Positions 47,894 to 56,444 are shown, counted from the first letter of the stretch. The stretch: 64,000 nt of DNA from Blastococcus sp. CT_GayMR16 (GCF_004570875.1 NZ_SPQK01000006.1:62001-126000), one strand, 5' to 3'. The notes: generated by a model not told the origin, from the letters alone. Program-made: numbers and translations.

Positions 47894-49102
47894 GTGGACG
47901 TTCTCCGTGGACTGAAGGTCATCGATCTGACGGTGTGGGCGTTCTGCCCGGCCGCCGGGGCGGTCCTGGCCTCCTGGGGTGCCGATGTGGTGCACATCGA
48001 GAACCCCGGTGCACCCGACCCGATGCGGGTGTTCCTCGGCGGCTCGACCGAGCCCGGCGGCGCGCACTGGATGTTCCAGCACTACAACCGTGGGAAGCGG
48101 GCGGTCGCCCTCAACCTCGCTGACGAGCGCGGGCGCGAGGTGCTGCTGAAGATGGTGGAGGAGGCGGACGTCTTCCTGACCAGCTACCTGCCGGCCACGC
48201 GCCGCAAGCTCGGCATCGACGTCGACGACATCCGCGCGCGGAACCCGAAGATCATCTACGCCAAGGGCACGGGGGCCGGCCCGCTGGGGCCGGAGTCCGA
48301 GCGTGGCGGCTACGACGCCGCTTCCTGGTGGTCGCGGGGATCGCTGTCGGACACCGCGATGAACGTGACCGACACCGACGTCCCGCCCGGCATGGTGGGG
48401 CACGGCGACGGGATGTCCGGGCTGGTCTTCGCCGGCGGCATCTGCGCGGCGCTGCTCCAGCGTGAGCGCACCGGCGAGGCGGTGGTCGTCGACTCGTCGC
48501 TGATGGGCACGGCCATGTGGTTCAACGGGCCGGCGATCATCAGCAGCACGTTCCCGCCCGAGCAGCAGATGTTCAACGCGCGGCCCCCGCGCGAGGCGCT
48601 GTCGTGGTCGGGCAACACCTACCGCACGGGCGACGGGCGCTTCCTCTACCTGTCGTTCCTGGGAGATCCGCAGAAGCACTGGGTCGACCTGTGCGAGCGG
48701 ATCGGCCGGCCGGAGCTCGCCACCGATCCCCGGTTCGCGACGGCCGCCGAGCGGGCGTCGAACAACACCGACCTCATCCACCTGATGGACGAGGTGTTCG
48801 CCGGCCGGCCGCTCGCCGAGTGGCGGACGGTGCTCAACGAGGCGCTCGGCGTGTGGGCGCCCGTGCAGACAGCCCGCGAGCTGCACGACGACCCGCAGGC
48901 CATCGCGAACCGGTACGTGCAGGACGTGAAGGCCGGGAGCCGGACGCTGCCGCTGGTGTCGCCCCCGATCAGTTTCGACCAGAACGTCGGTGACATCCGA
49001 CGGGCGCCGGAGTACGGCGAGCACACCGACGAGGTCCTCGCCCACCTGGGCCTGGGGCAGAACGAGATCGACGACCTGCGCCGCGCCGGCGCGGTCGCCT
49101 GA
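47894..49102 (+). CDS. Family III CoA transferase (CaiB/BaiF)
   Basis: A 402-residue transferase: VLRGLKVIDLTVWAFCPAAG, SWGADVVHIENPGAPDPMRV, FQHYNRGKRAVALNLADERG, and catalytic Asp at about 141 in RGGYDAASWWSRGSL. It is a paralogue of the 41.0 kb protein (same W-A-F/W-T-F opening, PAAGA and SWGADV). GTG 47894 follows GGAAGAGGTAGAC. It acts in CoA activation or recycling of a carboxylate; its position behind DUF35/thiolase-like pair 2 suggests that the cleavage product or next substrate is re-thioesterified here. Confidence 0.86.
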   Translation: MDVLRGLKVIDLTVWAFCPAAGAVLASWGADVVHIENPGAPDPMRVFLGGSTEPGGAHWMFQHYNRGKRAVALNLADERGREVLLKMVEEADVFLTSYLPATRRKLGIDVDDIRARNPKIIYAKGTGAGPLGPESERGGYDAASWWSRGSLSDTAMNVTDTDVPPGMVGHGDGMSGLVFAGGICAALLQRERTGEAVVVDSSLMGTAMWFNGPAIISSTFPPEQQMFNARPPREALSWSGNTYRTGDGRFLYLSFLGDPQKHWVDLCERIGRPELATDPRFATAAERASNNTDLIHLMDEVFAGRPLAEWRTVLNEALGVWAPVQTARELHDDPQAIANRYVQDVKAGSRTLPLVSPPISFDQNVGDIRRAPEYGEHTDEVLAHLGLGQNEIDDLRRAGAVA

Positions 49103-49125
49103 GCGACGACGACAGAGGAGTCGCC

Positions 49126-49959
49126 ATGACACGCAGGGCACTGGTCACCGGAGCCAGCCGGGGCATCGGCAAGGCGATCGCGCTCGCGCTCGCCGAGGCC
49201 GGTCACGACGTGGCCATCGGGGCGCGGACGCTGAACAGCGGCGACCCGACGCAGGACCACAGCATGAGCATCCACAAGAAGGACGAGCGGCCGTTGCCCG
49301 GCAGCCTCGAGGAGACGGCGCAGCTCATCCGTGAGCGCGGGCAGGAGGCGCTGCCGGTCCGGATGGACCTGACCGACCAGAAGTCGGTGGAGTCCGCGGT
49401 CGGCGAGGTGCTCGACCGGTGGGGCGGCGTCGACGTCGTGGTCAACAACGGCCGGCACATCGGGCCGGGACTGATGGACACCATCCTGGACACCCCGCTG
49501 GAGCAGTACCGGCTCTTCGTCGAGGCGCACGCCATCGCCCCGCTGCGGATCGCCCAGCTGCTCCTGCCCGCGATGCTCGACCGGGGCTCCGGCACGTTCG
49601 TCACCATCAGCTCCGGTGCGGGCACGGACTTCTACCCGGCGGGCAAGCCGGGAGCCGGCGGCGCGGGCCTGGGCTACCGGCTCGGCAAGGCCTCGGGCCA
49701 CACGGTGGTCGGCAGCCTGCTGGCCGAGTACTCCGACCAGGGCATCCGGGCGTTCAACGTCGACCCGGGCCTCGTGGCGACCGAACGCAACTCGATCGAG
49801 CTCGCCGAGCTGGGCTTCGACCCCAACATCGGCGCGCCCCCGGCCGCCATCGGGGCCGCCGTCACCTGGCTGGTGACCGACCCGGACGCCGAGCAGATCA
49901 TGCGCGGGGACATCTCGGGTCAGGCGCTGGCCCGCGAGCGGGGTCTGTACTCCTGGTGA
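49126..49959 (+). CDS. SDR-family oxidoreductase
   Basis: A 277-residue short-chain dehydrogenase. Cofactor motif LVTGASRGIGKAIALALAEA; N-N-G replaces N-N-A-G (VVVNNGRHIGPG); catalytic Ser in FVTISSGAGTDF and Tyr/Lys in LGYRLGKASGHTVVGSL. A small insertion near residues 35-55 (NSGDPTQDHSMSIHKKDERP) follows the second strand. It may oxidise a hydroxyl of the pathway intermediate with NAD(P). ATG 49126 has AGAGGAGTCGCC. The stop overlaps the next GTG start by 4 bases. Confidence 0.83.
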   Translation: MTRRALVTGASRGIGKAIALALAEAGHDVAIGARTLNSGDPTQDHSMSIHKKDERPLPGSLEETAQLIRERGQEALPVRMDLTDQKSVESAVGEVLDRWGGVDVVVNNGRHIGPGLMDTILDTPLEQYRLFVEAHAIAPLRIAQLLLPAMLDRGSGTFVTISSGAGTDFYPAGKPGAGGAGLGYRLGKASGHTVVGSLLAEYSDQGIRAFNVDPGLVATERNSIELAELGFDPNIGAPPAAIGAAVTWLVTDPDAEQIMRGDISGQALARERGLYSW

Positions 49960-50594
49960 ACGTCCTGGTCTACGGCGCCACCGGGATGATCGGCGAGGCG
50001 ATCGTGGGAGAGCTCCTCGACCGCGGCCACCGGGTCACCGCCGCCAGCCGGCAGGGCGCGGGCCCCGCGGACCGGCCGGGGCTGACCGTGGTCGCGGCCG
50101 ACGTGACCGACCGGGCGTCGGTGGCGGCGCTCGCACCCGGGCACGACGCCGTCGTCACGGCGGTGCGGCCGGCTCCGGGGGAGGGGCCCGACCGGGTCGT
50201 GGAAGCGGCGCGGTCGCTGGTGACGTCCCTGCCTGGGGCCGGCGTCCTCCGGGTGCTGGCGGTGGGGGGTGCCGGGGGGCTGCAGGTCGCCCCCGGCGTC
50301 CGCGTCGTCGACGACCCGGACTTCAGCCCCGTCTACCGGCCGTTCAGCCTGGCGCACGTCGACGCCCTGTCGGTGTACGCCGGGGCGGACCAGTCGCTCG
50401 CCTGGACGATGGTCTGCTGCCCCCGGGTGATCGAGCCGGGAGAGCGCTCGGGCCGGTACCGGGTGGGCGGTGCAGAGCTGCTCAGCGATGCGGAGGGGGT
50501 CAGCCGGATCACCAACGCCGACTACGCCGTGGCGCTCGCCGACGAGCTCGAGCAGGCGGCGCACCCGCGCGCCCGCATCTCCGTCGCGTACTGA
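49956..50594 (+). CDS. NAD(P)-binding atypical SDR / NmrA-like protein
   Basis: A 212-residue protein with an N-terminal Rossmann motif VLVYGATGMIGEAIVGELLD (G-x-x-G-x-x-G type), then VVAADVTDRASVAALAPGHD and VTAVRPAPGEGPDRVVEAAR. There is no Y-x-x-x-K pair, as in NmrA/atypical SDRs, which act as redox sensors or isomerase-like epimerases. GTG start within the previous stop (GTGA). Last gene of the 46.2-50.6 kb unit. Activity is unknown. Confidence 0.72.
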   Translation: MNVLVYGATGMIGEAIVGELLDRGHRVTAASRQGAGPADRPGLTVVAADVTDRASVAALAPGHDAVVTAVRPAPGEGPDRVVEAARSLVTSLPGAGVLRVLAVGGAGGLQVAPGVRVVDDPDFSPVYRPFSLAHVDALSVYAGADQSLAWTMVCCPRVIEPGERSGRYRVGGAELLSDAEGVSRITNADYAVALADELEQAAHPRARISVAY

Positions 50595-50660
50595 CCTCCC
50601 GTGGTCGCGTCGCTGCGTCCCACCCCTGGTGAGGACGCGTGACGCGTGCCATAGTGCGGT

Positions 50661-50671
50661 CTATCGAATAG
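50661..50671. promoter_or_regulatory. Small palindrome upstream of the hydrolase gene
   Basis: CTATCGAATAG (arms CTAT/ATAG), 21 bases upstream of the GTG at 50693. A core of the same kind (TCGAT) is in the palindrome at 32815-32832. It may be an operator or part of a -10 region. Confidence 0.25.
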
Positions 50672-50692
50672 CTTCCCGAAAGGCAGACGACA

Positions 50693-51436
50693 GTGACGAC
50701 GTTCGCCCTCCTGCACGGTGGCCAGCACGGCGGCTGGTGCTGGGACCTGCTGGTCGAGGAACTCGCCGCCCGCGGCCACCGCGCGGTGGCTCCGGACATG
50801 CCGATCGAGGATGACGCCGCCGGTGCCCGGGAGTGGGCGCAGAGCGTGGTCGACGCCCTCGGCGAGACCGACGACGACGTCGTGGCCGTCGCGCACTCGA
50901 TGGGCGGCATGGCGCTGCCGGTGCTCGCCACTCTGCGCCCGGTGCGCCGGATGGTGTTCCTCGGCGCCGTCGTCCCCGTGCCGGGCATGTCGTTCCTCGA
51001 GTACCTCGGCACCCCGGAGGGCGGTCAGGCCGTCACGATGCCGATGGGGCCGGACCAGGAGCCCGACGAGCTCGGCCGCGGCGCCTGCTCGTGGGCGACC
51101 GCGCGCACGTACTTCTACCCGGACGTCCCCGAGCCGCTGGCCCGCTCGTCGTGGGAGAAGCTCCGGTCCAACGCGCTGACCGTCTTCGTCGAGCCGTGCC
51201 CGCTGGACACCTGGCCGGACGTTCCCTCGACGTCCCTCGTCCTGACCGAGGACGCGGCGATGTCGCCGGACTGGCAGCGACTGGTCGCCCGCGGCCGCCT
51301 CGGGTCCGACGTGGTCGAGCTCCCCGGCAGCCACTCGCCGTTCCTCACCCGACCGGCCGAGCTGGCCGACGCCCTCGTCCGCATCGCCACCTCTCCGACC
51401 CCGACGCCGGCCGCCGCTCCCGCGGCCGCCGGCTGA
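50693..51436 (+). CDS. Alpha/beta hydrolase, salicylate-esterase-like fold
   Basis: A 247-residue small hydrolase without a large cap: TTFALLHGGQHGGWCWDLLV, the elbow VAHSMGGMALPVLATL (Ser at about 69), acid probably in VLTEDAAMSPDWQR, and His in ELPGSHSPFLTRPAEL. The G-G-x-x-G-W-C-W opening is typical of the esterase group related to plant methyl esterases and to several bacterial carboxyl-esterases. The tail is Pro/Ala-rich. GTG 50693 with AAAGGCAGACGAC. First gene of a unit containing DUF35/thiolase-like pair 3. Confidence 0.82.
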   Translation: MTTFALLHGGQHGGWCWDLLVEELAARGHRAVAPDMPIEDDAAGAREWAQSVVDALGETDDDVVAVAHSMGGMALPVLATLRPVRRMVFLGAVVPVPGMSFLEYLGTPEGGQAVTMPMGPDQEPDELGRGACSWATARTYFYPDVPEPLARSSWEKLRSNALTVFVEPCPLDTWPDVPSTSLVLTEDAAMSPDWQRLVARGRLGSDVVELPGSHSPFLTRPAELADALVRIATSPTPTPAAAPAAAG

Positions 51437-51453
51437 ACAGACAGGACGCCTCC

Positions 51454-51885
51454 ATGACCGAGACCGCACCGCTGCGGCCACTGCCGCTGCCCGACGACGA
51501 GACGCGCTTCTTCTGGGACGGCACGCGCGAGCACCGCTTCCTGATGCAGTTCTGCGCCGACTGCAAGCGCTTCTACCACCACCCGCGGCCCGTCTGCCCG
51601 GGCTGTCTGTCCTCGGACATGGCGCCCGAGGAGCTGTCGGGGCGCGGGACCGTCTACACGTACACGATCGCCGAGCAGGCCTTCCACCCGTTCTTCGCGA
51701 ACCGGCTGCCCTACACGCTGATCGTGGTGGACCTGGAGGAGCAGCCCGGCCTGCGGTTCGTCTCCGAGCTCGTCGAGTGCTCCCCGGACGACGTCCGAGT
51801 CGGCATGCCGGTCGAGGTCGTGTGGGAGCACGTGACCGACGAGATCACGCTGCCCCTCTTCAAGCCGGCCGCGGTGCAGGCATGA
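51454..51885 (+). CDS. DUF35 Zn-ribbon/OB-fold protein, pair 3
   Basis: A 143-residue protein with a complete zinc ribbon (QFCADCKRFYHHPRPVCPGC) and OB-fold (LSGRGTVYTYTIAEQAFHPF, VGMPVEVVWEHVTDEITLPL). N-terminal F-F-W-D-G-T-R-E-H-R-F is the docking helix common to all three DUF35 proteins here (FYWDRAAEEEL, FWSGGADGAL). ATG 51454, 18 bases behind the hydrolase. Its stop overlaps the next start (ATGA). Confidence 0.88.
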   Translation: MTETAPLRPLPLPDDETRFFWDGTREHRFLMQFCADCKRFYHHPRPVCPGCLSSDMAPEELSGRGTVYTYTIAEQAFHPFFANRLPYTLIVVDLEEQPGLRFVSELVECSPDDVRVGMPVEVVWEHVTDEITLPLFKPAAVQA

Positions 51886-53021
51886 CCGGCACCGGACGCC
51901 GGGTCGCCATCGTCGGCGTCGGCTACTCCACGGTGGGCCGCGACACCGGCCTCTCCCTCAAGCAGCTCATCGCCCAGGGCGCGCAGGCCGCCATGGCCGA
52001 CGGCGGTGTCGAGCAGGCCGACATCGACGGCGTCGCGATGCACGCCTTCCCCCCGCACTTCGTGCCGGCCTACGAGTGCGGTGCGCTGCTCGGCCTCCCG
52101 TCCCTGAAGTGGACGTCGGGCTCCATCGAGGGCCCGGCCTTCCTCTCGGCCGGGATCCACGCCGCCGCGGCCGTGGCCTCCGGGACCGCCGACGTCGTCC
52201 TCGCGCTGCGGCCGATGCTGCGGCTCGGCGCCACCGGGCCCACGCCCGGCGCCTCCGCCGCGGGTGGCCGGCAGTTCCTCGAGCCCTTCGGGGCCGGGCG
52301 GCCCGCCCAATGGGCCGGGATGATCAAGCAGCGGATGATGTCGGAGTTCGGCTGGGGCGAAGAGGCCTTCGGCCGGCAGATGGTGGCCCAGCGGGAGTTC
52401 GCCGCGCTGAACCCCGACGCCCTGCTGCGGGAGCGGATCACCCTCGACGACTACATGAACACCCGGTACGTGGCCAAGCCCCTGCGCCTGCTCGACTGCG
52501 ACTACCCCGTCGACTCCTGCGGCGCGGTCATCTTCGCCACCGAGGAGCGGGCCCGGGACTTCGCCCAGAAGCCGGTCTTCGTCGAGTCGTGGTCGTTCGG
52601 GACGAGCGGGGAGTCCGACTTCGAGCTCGCCGAGGACATGACGCGGACGTCGAGCTTCAGTGCTGCCGCGGACATGTGGGCACGCACGTCGCTGACGCCG
52701 GAGGACGTGCAGGTGGCCGGCCTCTACGACGGCTTCTCGCCGATCACCCTGAACTGGATGGAGGCGCTGGGCCTCTGCGGGCGCGGCGAGGCCAGCGACT
52801 TCGTCGCCGAGGGCAACACGTCCCTGGGCGGGCGGGTGCCGGTGAACTGCGACGGCGGCGCGACCAACGTCGGCCGGGTGCACGGGGTCAACCACGTGGC
52901 CGAGGTGGTGCGCCAGCTCCGCGGCACCTCCGGCGACCGGCAGCGCCCGGACGCCAAGGTCGGGGTCGCGGCGAACTCGATCGCGGCGTTCACCGCCTGC
53001 ATGCTCATGTCGGCCGAATGA
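51882..53021 (+). CDS. Thiolase-like protein (lipid-transfer/Ltp2-like), pair 3
   Basis: A 379-residue thiolase-fold protein: VAIVGVGYSTVGRDTGLSLK, PSLKWTSGSIEGPAFLSAGI, VAGLYDGFSPITLNWMEALG, NCDGGATNVGRVHGVNHVAE. The nucleophile position reads S-I-E-G-P, with no Cys, again against a classical thiolase. The YDGFSP and VGRVHGVNH motifs match pair 2. Third translationally coupled DUF35/thiolase-like pair. Divergence among the three pairs suggests that each cleaves a different intermediate of a stepwise side-chain or ring degradation. Confidence 0.82.
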   Translation: MTGTGRRVAIVGVGYSTVGRDTGLSLKQLIAQGAQAAMADGGVEQADIDGVAMHAFPPHFVPAYECGALLGLPSLKWTSGSIEGPAFLSAGIHAAAAVASGTADVVLALRPMLRLGATGPTPGASAAGGRQFLEPFGAGRPAQWAGMIKQRMMSEFGWGEEAFGRQMVAQREFAALNPDALLRERITLDDYMNTRYVAKPLRLLDCDYPVDSCGAVIFATEERARDFAQKPVFVESWSFGTSGESDFELAEDMTRTSSFSAAADMWARTSLTPEDVQVAGLYDGFSPITLNWMEALGLCGRGEASDFVAEGNTSLGGRVPVNCDGGATNVGRVHGVNHVAEVVRQLRGTSGDRQRPDAKVGVAANSIAAFTACMLMSAE

Positions 53022-53059
53022 CGTCCTGCTGGCCGCCACCCCGGCGGTAGGTGCACGAT

Positions 53060-53085
53060 CCCCTTGCCCGCGCGGCGGGCAGGGG
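53060..53085 (+). terminator. Bulged hairpin, possible terminator
   Basis: CCCCTTGCCCGC and GCGGGCAGGGG pair with one bulged T and a 3-base loop, 39 bases behind thiolase-like pair 3. Confidence 0.45.
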
Positions 53086-53129
53086 CCACCAGGAGCGAAC
53101 CGCTCCGCGCACGGTTCGGAGGAGCGCCC

Positions 53130-53648
53130 GTGTCCACAGATGTCGACCTCGGCATGTTCATCATCCGGCTGGCTCTCGGCCTGATGCTGATCGCGCACGG
53201 CTACAACAAGCTCTTCGGTGCCGGTGGGCTCGCCGGCACCACCCGGTGGTTCGAGGGCCTGGGCCTGCGTCCTGCGTGGCTGCACGCCCGCATCGCGCCG
53301 GTCAACGAGATCGGCGCCGGGATCCTGCTCAGCCTGGGGCTGTTCTTCCCGCTGGCCTGCGCCGCGTTCGTCGGGCTGATGGCGGTGGCCTCGCTCACCG
53401 ACCACCGCGGCAAGGGCTACTTCGTGTTCAAGGGCGGCTGGGAGTACACCCTGCTGGTCGGCACCGTGGCCGTGGGGATGGCGTCGATCGGCCCCGGTGA
53501 CTGGTCGGTCGACCACGCACTCCTCGACTGGCACCTCGAGGGCCCCGAGTGGGCGGCGTTCGCCGCCGTGCTGGGGCTCGTCGCCGCCGGGCTGCTGCTG
53601 GCGACGTCCTACCGGCCGGTGAAGAAGTCGGACACCGCGGCAGTATGA
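53130..53648 (+). CDS. DoxX-family membrane protein
   Basis: A 172-residue protein with four hydrophobic segments: FIIRLALGLMLIAHGYNKLF, NEIGAGILLSLGLFFPLACA, LLVGTVAVGMASIG, and FAAVLGLVAAGLLLATS. The R-L-x-x-G-x-x-x-x-x-H-G-x-x-K opening is the DoxX signature. Family roles include quinone-linked thiosulfate oxidation and redox defence; here it is not clear. GTG 53130 follows GGAGGAGCGCCC. A CGAACCG/CGGTTCG inverted repeat (53096-53118) just upstream could be an operator. It overlaps the thioesterase start by 4 bases. Confidence 0.8.
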   Translation: MSTDVDLGMFIIRLALGLMLIAHGYNKLFGAGGLAGTTRWFEGLGLRPAWLHARIAPVNEIGAGILLSLGLFFPLACAAFVGLMAVASLTDHRGKGYFVFKGGWEYTLLVGTVAVGMASIGPGDWSVDHALLDWHLEGPEWAAFAAVLGLVAAGLLLATSYRPVKKSDTAAV

Positions 53649-54454
53649 CGGGACTGGACGCCGGCCCCGGGACGCTGACCACCGGACCGTCGATCCTCGA
53701 CCTGCTCGCGCTGGCCGAGGCCGGGCCGGACGTGTTCCGGGCCGACCTCGTCTACGACGACGGCGGCTTCCTGTACGGCGGACAGGTGGCCGCCCAGGCG
53801 CTGCGGGCGGCCGCGCACACGGTCCCGCCCGACCGGCTGCCGCACTCGCTGCACTGCTACTTCGTGCGGGCGGGGAACCCCGGCCGCGCGACGGAGTTCC
53901 GCGTGGAGCGGGACCGTGACGGGCGGTCGTTCTCGAGCCGGCGCGTGGTCGCCACCCAGGACGGGCGGCTGATCTTCACGATGTCCTGCTCGTTCGCCGT
54001 CCCGCTGACCGGCCCGGAGCAGGACGTCGACGGGATGCCGGACGCCGAGCCGCCGGAGCGATCCCGCGCGGCCGAGCTCACCCACCTGTTCTCGCTGGAG
54101 GGGGCGCTGCCGACGCAGCCGTTCCCGGACGGGGCGTGGCCGACGCGGGTGTGGGCCCGGTCCACGCTGCCGCTCCCGGACGACCCCCTCGTCCACGCGT
54201 GCGTCCTGACCTACCTGTCCGACCTGTTCACCGGTACGGCCGGCCTCGACGACGTCTCGGACCTGGGGACGACGAGCCTCGACCACGCCCTGTGGTTCCA
54301 CCGGCCCGTCCGGCTCGACGACTGGGTGCTCATGGATCTCGTGCCGCACCAGAGCGCCGCCAGCCGCGGCTGGTACACGGGAACGGTGCACGACGCCTCG
54401 GGGCAGCTGGCCGCGTCACTCGCGCAGGAGATCCTCTTCCGCCGCCCGCGGTGA
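53645..54454 (+). CDS. Acyl-CoA thioesterase II (TesB-like), copy 1
   Basis: A 269-residue double hot-dog thioesterase. N-terminal LVYDDGGFLYGGQVAAQALR and PHSLHCYFVRAGNPGRATEF, C-terminal LTYLSDLFTGTAGLDDVSDL followed by SLDHALWFHRPVRLDDWVLM and GWYTGTVHDASGQLAASLAQ, with catalytic Asp and Gln-type residues. It hydrolyses acyl-CoA and frees CoA or regulates intermediates. ATG 53645 overlaps DoxX by 4 bases. Its 3' end overlaps the opposing crotonase-fusion gene by 39 bases. A second TesB-like gene is at 57.8 kb. Confidence 0.86.
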   Translation: MTGLDAGPGTLTTGPSILDLLALAEAGPDVFRADLVYDDGGFLYGGQVAAQALRAAAHTVPPDRLPHSLHCYFVRAGNPGRATEFRVERDRDGRSFSSRRVVATQDGRLIFTMSCSFAVPLTGPEQDVDGMPDAEPPERSRAAELTHLFSLEGALPTQPFPDGAWPTRVWARSTLPLPDDPLVHACVLTYLSDLFTGTAGLDDVSDLGTTSLDHALWFHRPVRLDDWVLMDLVPHQSAASRGWYTGTVHDASGQLAASLAQEILFRRPR

Positions 54455-55525
54455 CGCGACGGCGTGCCCGCCGTCGATCTCGTCGACCAGGCCCCACTCC
54501 CGGGCCGTGGCCGCGTCGACCCGCGTGCCGGTGAGGCCGAGCCAGGCGGCGCGCCAGCGGCCCGCGCGGCGGACGATGCCGACCGTGCCGCCCGCGCCGG
54601 GGATGAGGCCCATCGCCAGCTCCGGCAGGCCCAGCACGGTGTCCGGTGCGGCGACCACGCGCCCGGCGAACGTGGGCAGCTCGAAGCCGGCCCCCAGGCA
54701 GGTGCCGTGGACCCGGACGGTCACGCGGTCGCGGAGCCGGTGCAGGACCTCGGCGACGCTCGCGCCGAGCCGCAGCACGTGGGCGCCGGCGGGGTCCACC
54801 GCAGTCCCGAACTCGTCGAGGTCCCCGCCCGCGGAGAAGCTCGGGCCGTCGCCGCTGATCTCCACCTCCAGCAGCGGGTCCCACTCGGCGGGGGCCAGCG
54901 CCGCGAGCAGCGCGTCCCGCATCGCCGCGTCCACGGCGTTGCGGCGGGCCGGCCGGGTCAGGCGCAGGAAGAGGACGTCGCCGGCGAGGGTCGCCGCGAC
55001 GCGGTCGCTGCGGTCGTCCGGCGGGCGCGGGGCGCCGCGGCCGGCCAGCCAGGCGGCGAACTCGGGGCCGGCGAGGAGCGTGGAGTAGGCGGCCGACTCC
55101 GCGCTCAGGGCCGCCGGCACGGGCAGGCCCGCGCTCTGGCGGAGCAGCCAGGTGTAGGTCAGCGCGGCCAGGGGAGTGGTGGCGAACCGGTCGCGGAGAC
55201 CGGCGAGAGCGGCGAGCGGGTCGGGGACCGCGATCACCCGCCCGCCCGCGGAGGCGTCGGCCAGGCTCAGGTCGACCGCCTGCGCCAGTTCCCCGGGTAC
55301 CCGCACACCCGGCCCGGCCACCGCCACGGTGGCGCGCCGCGTGCCGCGCAGGGTGGCGACCACGCGCCGGCGTGCCTCGTCGTCCAGGGTGGTGAACTCG
55401 CCCGCGGACACCGCGAGCACAGGCTCGACGGGCCGCCCGCGTTCGTCGAGCACGAGCGGGGGCGGCGGTCCCACGGCGACCTCGGCCAACGGGACGAGCG
55501 CTGCGGCTGCGTCCGTTCTCCTCAC
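54416..55525 (-). CDS. Crotonase-family protein with N-terminal extension
   Basis: A 369-residue protein. Residues about 170-369 are a crotonase: EVEISGDGPSFSAGGDLDEF, VRVHGTCLGAGFELPTFAGR, and LGLPELAMGLIPGAGGTVGI with the hydratase Glu motif P-E-x-x-x-G-x-x-P-x-x-G-G. The first about 165 residues (LAEVAVGPPPPLVLDERGRP onward) also look crotonase-like but lack motifs: a DLSLADASAGGRVIAVPDPL strand pair without oxyanion glycines. It may be a degenerate duplicated crotonase half, usual length being near 260. Convergent overlap with the thioesterase gene. ATG 55525 follows GGAGG-poor sequence, GAGGAGGGGCACC. Confidence 0.75.
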   Translation of the reverse strand: MRRTDAAAALVPLAEVAVGPPPPLVLDERGRPVEPVLAVSAGEFTTLDDEARRRVVATLRGTRRATVAVAGPGVRVPGELAQAVDLSLADASAGGRVIAVPDPLAALAGLRDRFATTPLAALTYTWLLRQSAGLPVPAALSAESAAYSTLLAGPEFAAWLAGRGAPRPPDDRSDRVAATLAGDVLFLRLTRPARRNAVDAAMRDALLAALAPAEWDPLLEVEISGDGPSFSAGGDLDEFGTAVDPAGAHVLRLGASVAEVLHRLRDRVTVRVHGTCLGAGFELPTFAGRVVAAPDTVLGLPELAMGLIPGAGGTVGIVRRAGRWRAAWLGLTGTRVDAATAREWGLVDEIDGGHAVASPRAAEEDLLRE

Positions 55526-55552
55526 CCGGTGCCCCTCCTCGTCGTGTCCGGT

Positions 55553-55589
55553 GGGCCGGCCGGCGGGGGAGGCCCCCGCCGGCCGGCCC
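55553..55589 (-). terminator. Perfect hairpin terminator
   Basis: 17-bp arms GGGCCGGCCGGCGGGGG (55553-55569) and CCCCCGCCGGCCGGCCC (55573-55589), 3-base loop, directly behind the SDR stop at 55603 and upstream of the crotonase-fusion gene. Confidence 0.8.
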
Positions 55590-55602
55590 GTAGTCGGTCG
55601 AG

Positions 55603-56370
55603 CTACTTGGGACCGAACCGCAGCGCACCGTCGATGCGGATCGTCTCACCGTTCAGGTAGTCGTTCTGGACGATCTGCAGCGCCAGCTGGGCGTACTCGT
55701 CGGGGCGACCCATCCGCTTCGGGTTGGGCACCGTCGGGCCGAAGTGCGCCTCGGCCTGCACCGGGTCGGGGTAGGCCGGGGTGAGGAACGTGCCGGGGGC
55801 GATGACCATCGTCCGGATACCCAGCGGCGCCAGGTCGCGGGCCGCGGTCAGGTTCAGGCCGATGACGCCACCCTTGGCGGCGGAGTAGTCGGACTGGCCG
55901 GCCTGGCCCTCGAACCCGGCGATGCTCGCGGTGGAGATGATGACGCCGCGCTGGCCGGAGTCCAGCGGCTCGTTGGCCGCCATCGCCTCGGCCGCCTGGC
56001 TCAGCACGTTGAACGTGCCGGTGAGGAAGACCTCGACGGTGCGGCGGAACGTGGCCAGCGGGTAGCGGGCGCCGTCGCGGCCGATGATGCGCTTACCGGC
56101 GGCCGGGCCGCCGTGCACGATGACGGCGACGCGCAGCGGCGCCAGCTCCGTGGCGGCGGCGACCGCCGCGGCCACCGACTCCTCGCTCAGCACGTCGGTC
56201 TCGACGAAGCGGACGCTGTCCCCGAGCTCCTCGGCGAGCTTCTTCCCCTTGTCGGCGGCGAGGTCGGCGATGACCACCTTCGCGCCGCCGTCGACGAGCC
56301 GGCGCACCGTCGCCTCGCCGAAGCCGCCTGCGCCACCCGTGACCAGGGCGGATGCGTTGGACAGGTCCAT
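55603..56370 (-). CDS. SDR 3-hydroxyacyl-CoA dehydrogenase type 2 (HSD10-like)
   Basis: A 255-residue short-chain dehydrogenase. Cofactor motif LVTGGAGGFGEATVRRLVDG, acid FVETDV, catalytic Ser in GVIISTASIAGFEGQAGQSD and Tyr/Lys in YSAAKGGVIGL. C-terminal NPKRMGRPDEYAQLALQIVQ and LNGETIRIDGALRFGPK are HSD10/FabG-like endings. It oxidises 3-hydroxyacyl-CoA with NAD+. It is divergent from the thiolase at 56574 with a CCTTACCGTAAGG palindrome between, so dehydrogenation and thiolysis share control. ATG 56370 with GAGGAGCACAC. Confidence 0.88.
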   Translation of the reverse strand: MDLSNASALVTGGAGGFGEATVRRLVDGGAKVVIADLAADKGKKLAEELGDSVRFVETDVLSEESVAAAVAAATELAPLRVAVIVHGGPAAGKRIIGRDGARYPLATFRRTVEVFLTGTFNVLSQAAEAMAANEPLDSGQRGVIISTASIAGFEGQAGQSDYSAAKGGVIGLNLTAARDLAPLGIRTMVIAPGTFLTPAYPDPVQAEAHFGPTVPNPKRMGRPDEYAQLALQIVQNDYLNGETIRIDGALRFGPK

Positions 56371-56444
56371 GTGTGCTCCTCGAATGTGCCGCCCGGAGGC
56401 GGTGTCGGGCGGTGGCCTCGGCCGCGGCACCCGAAGTTGTTGGT

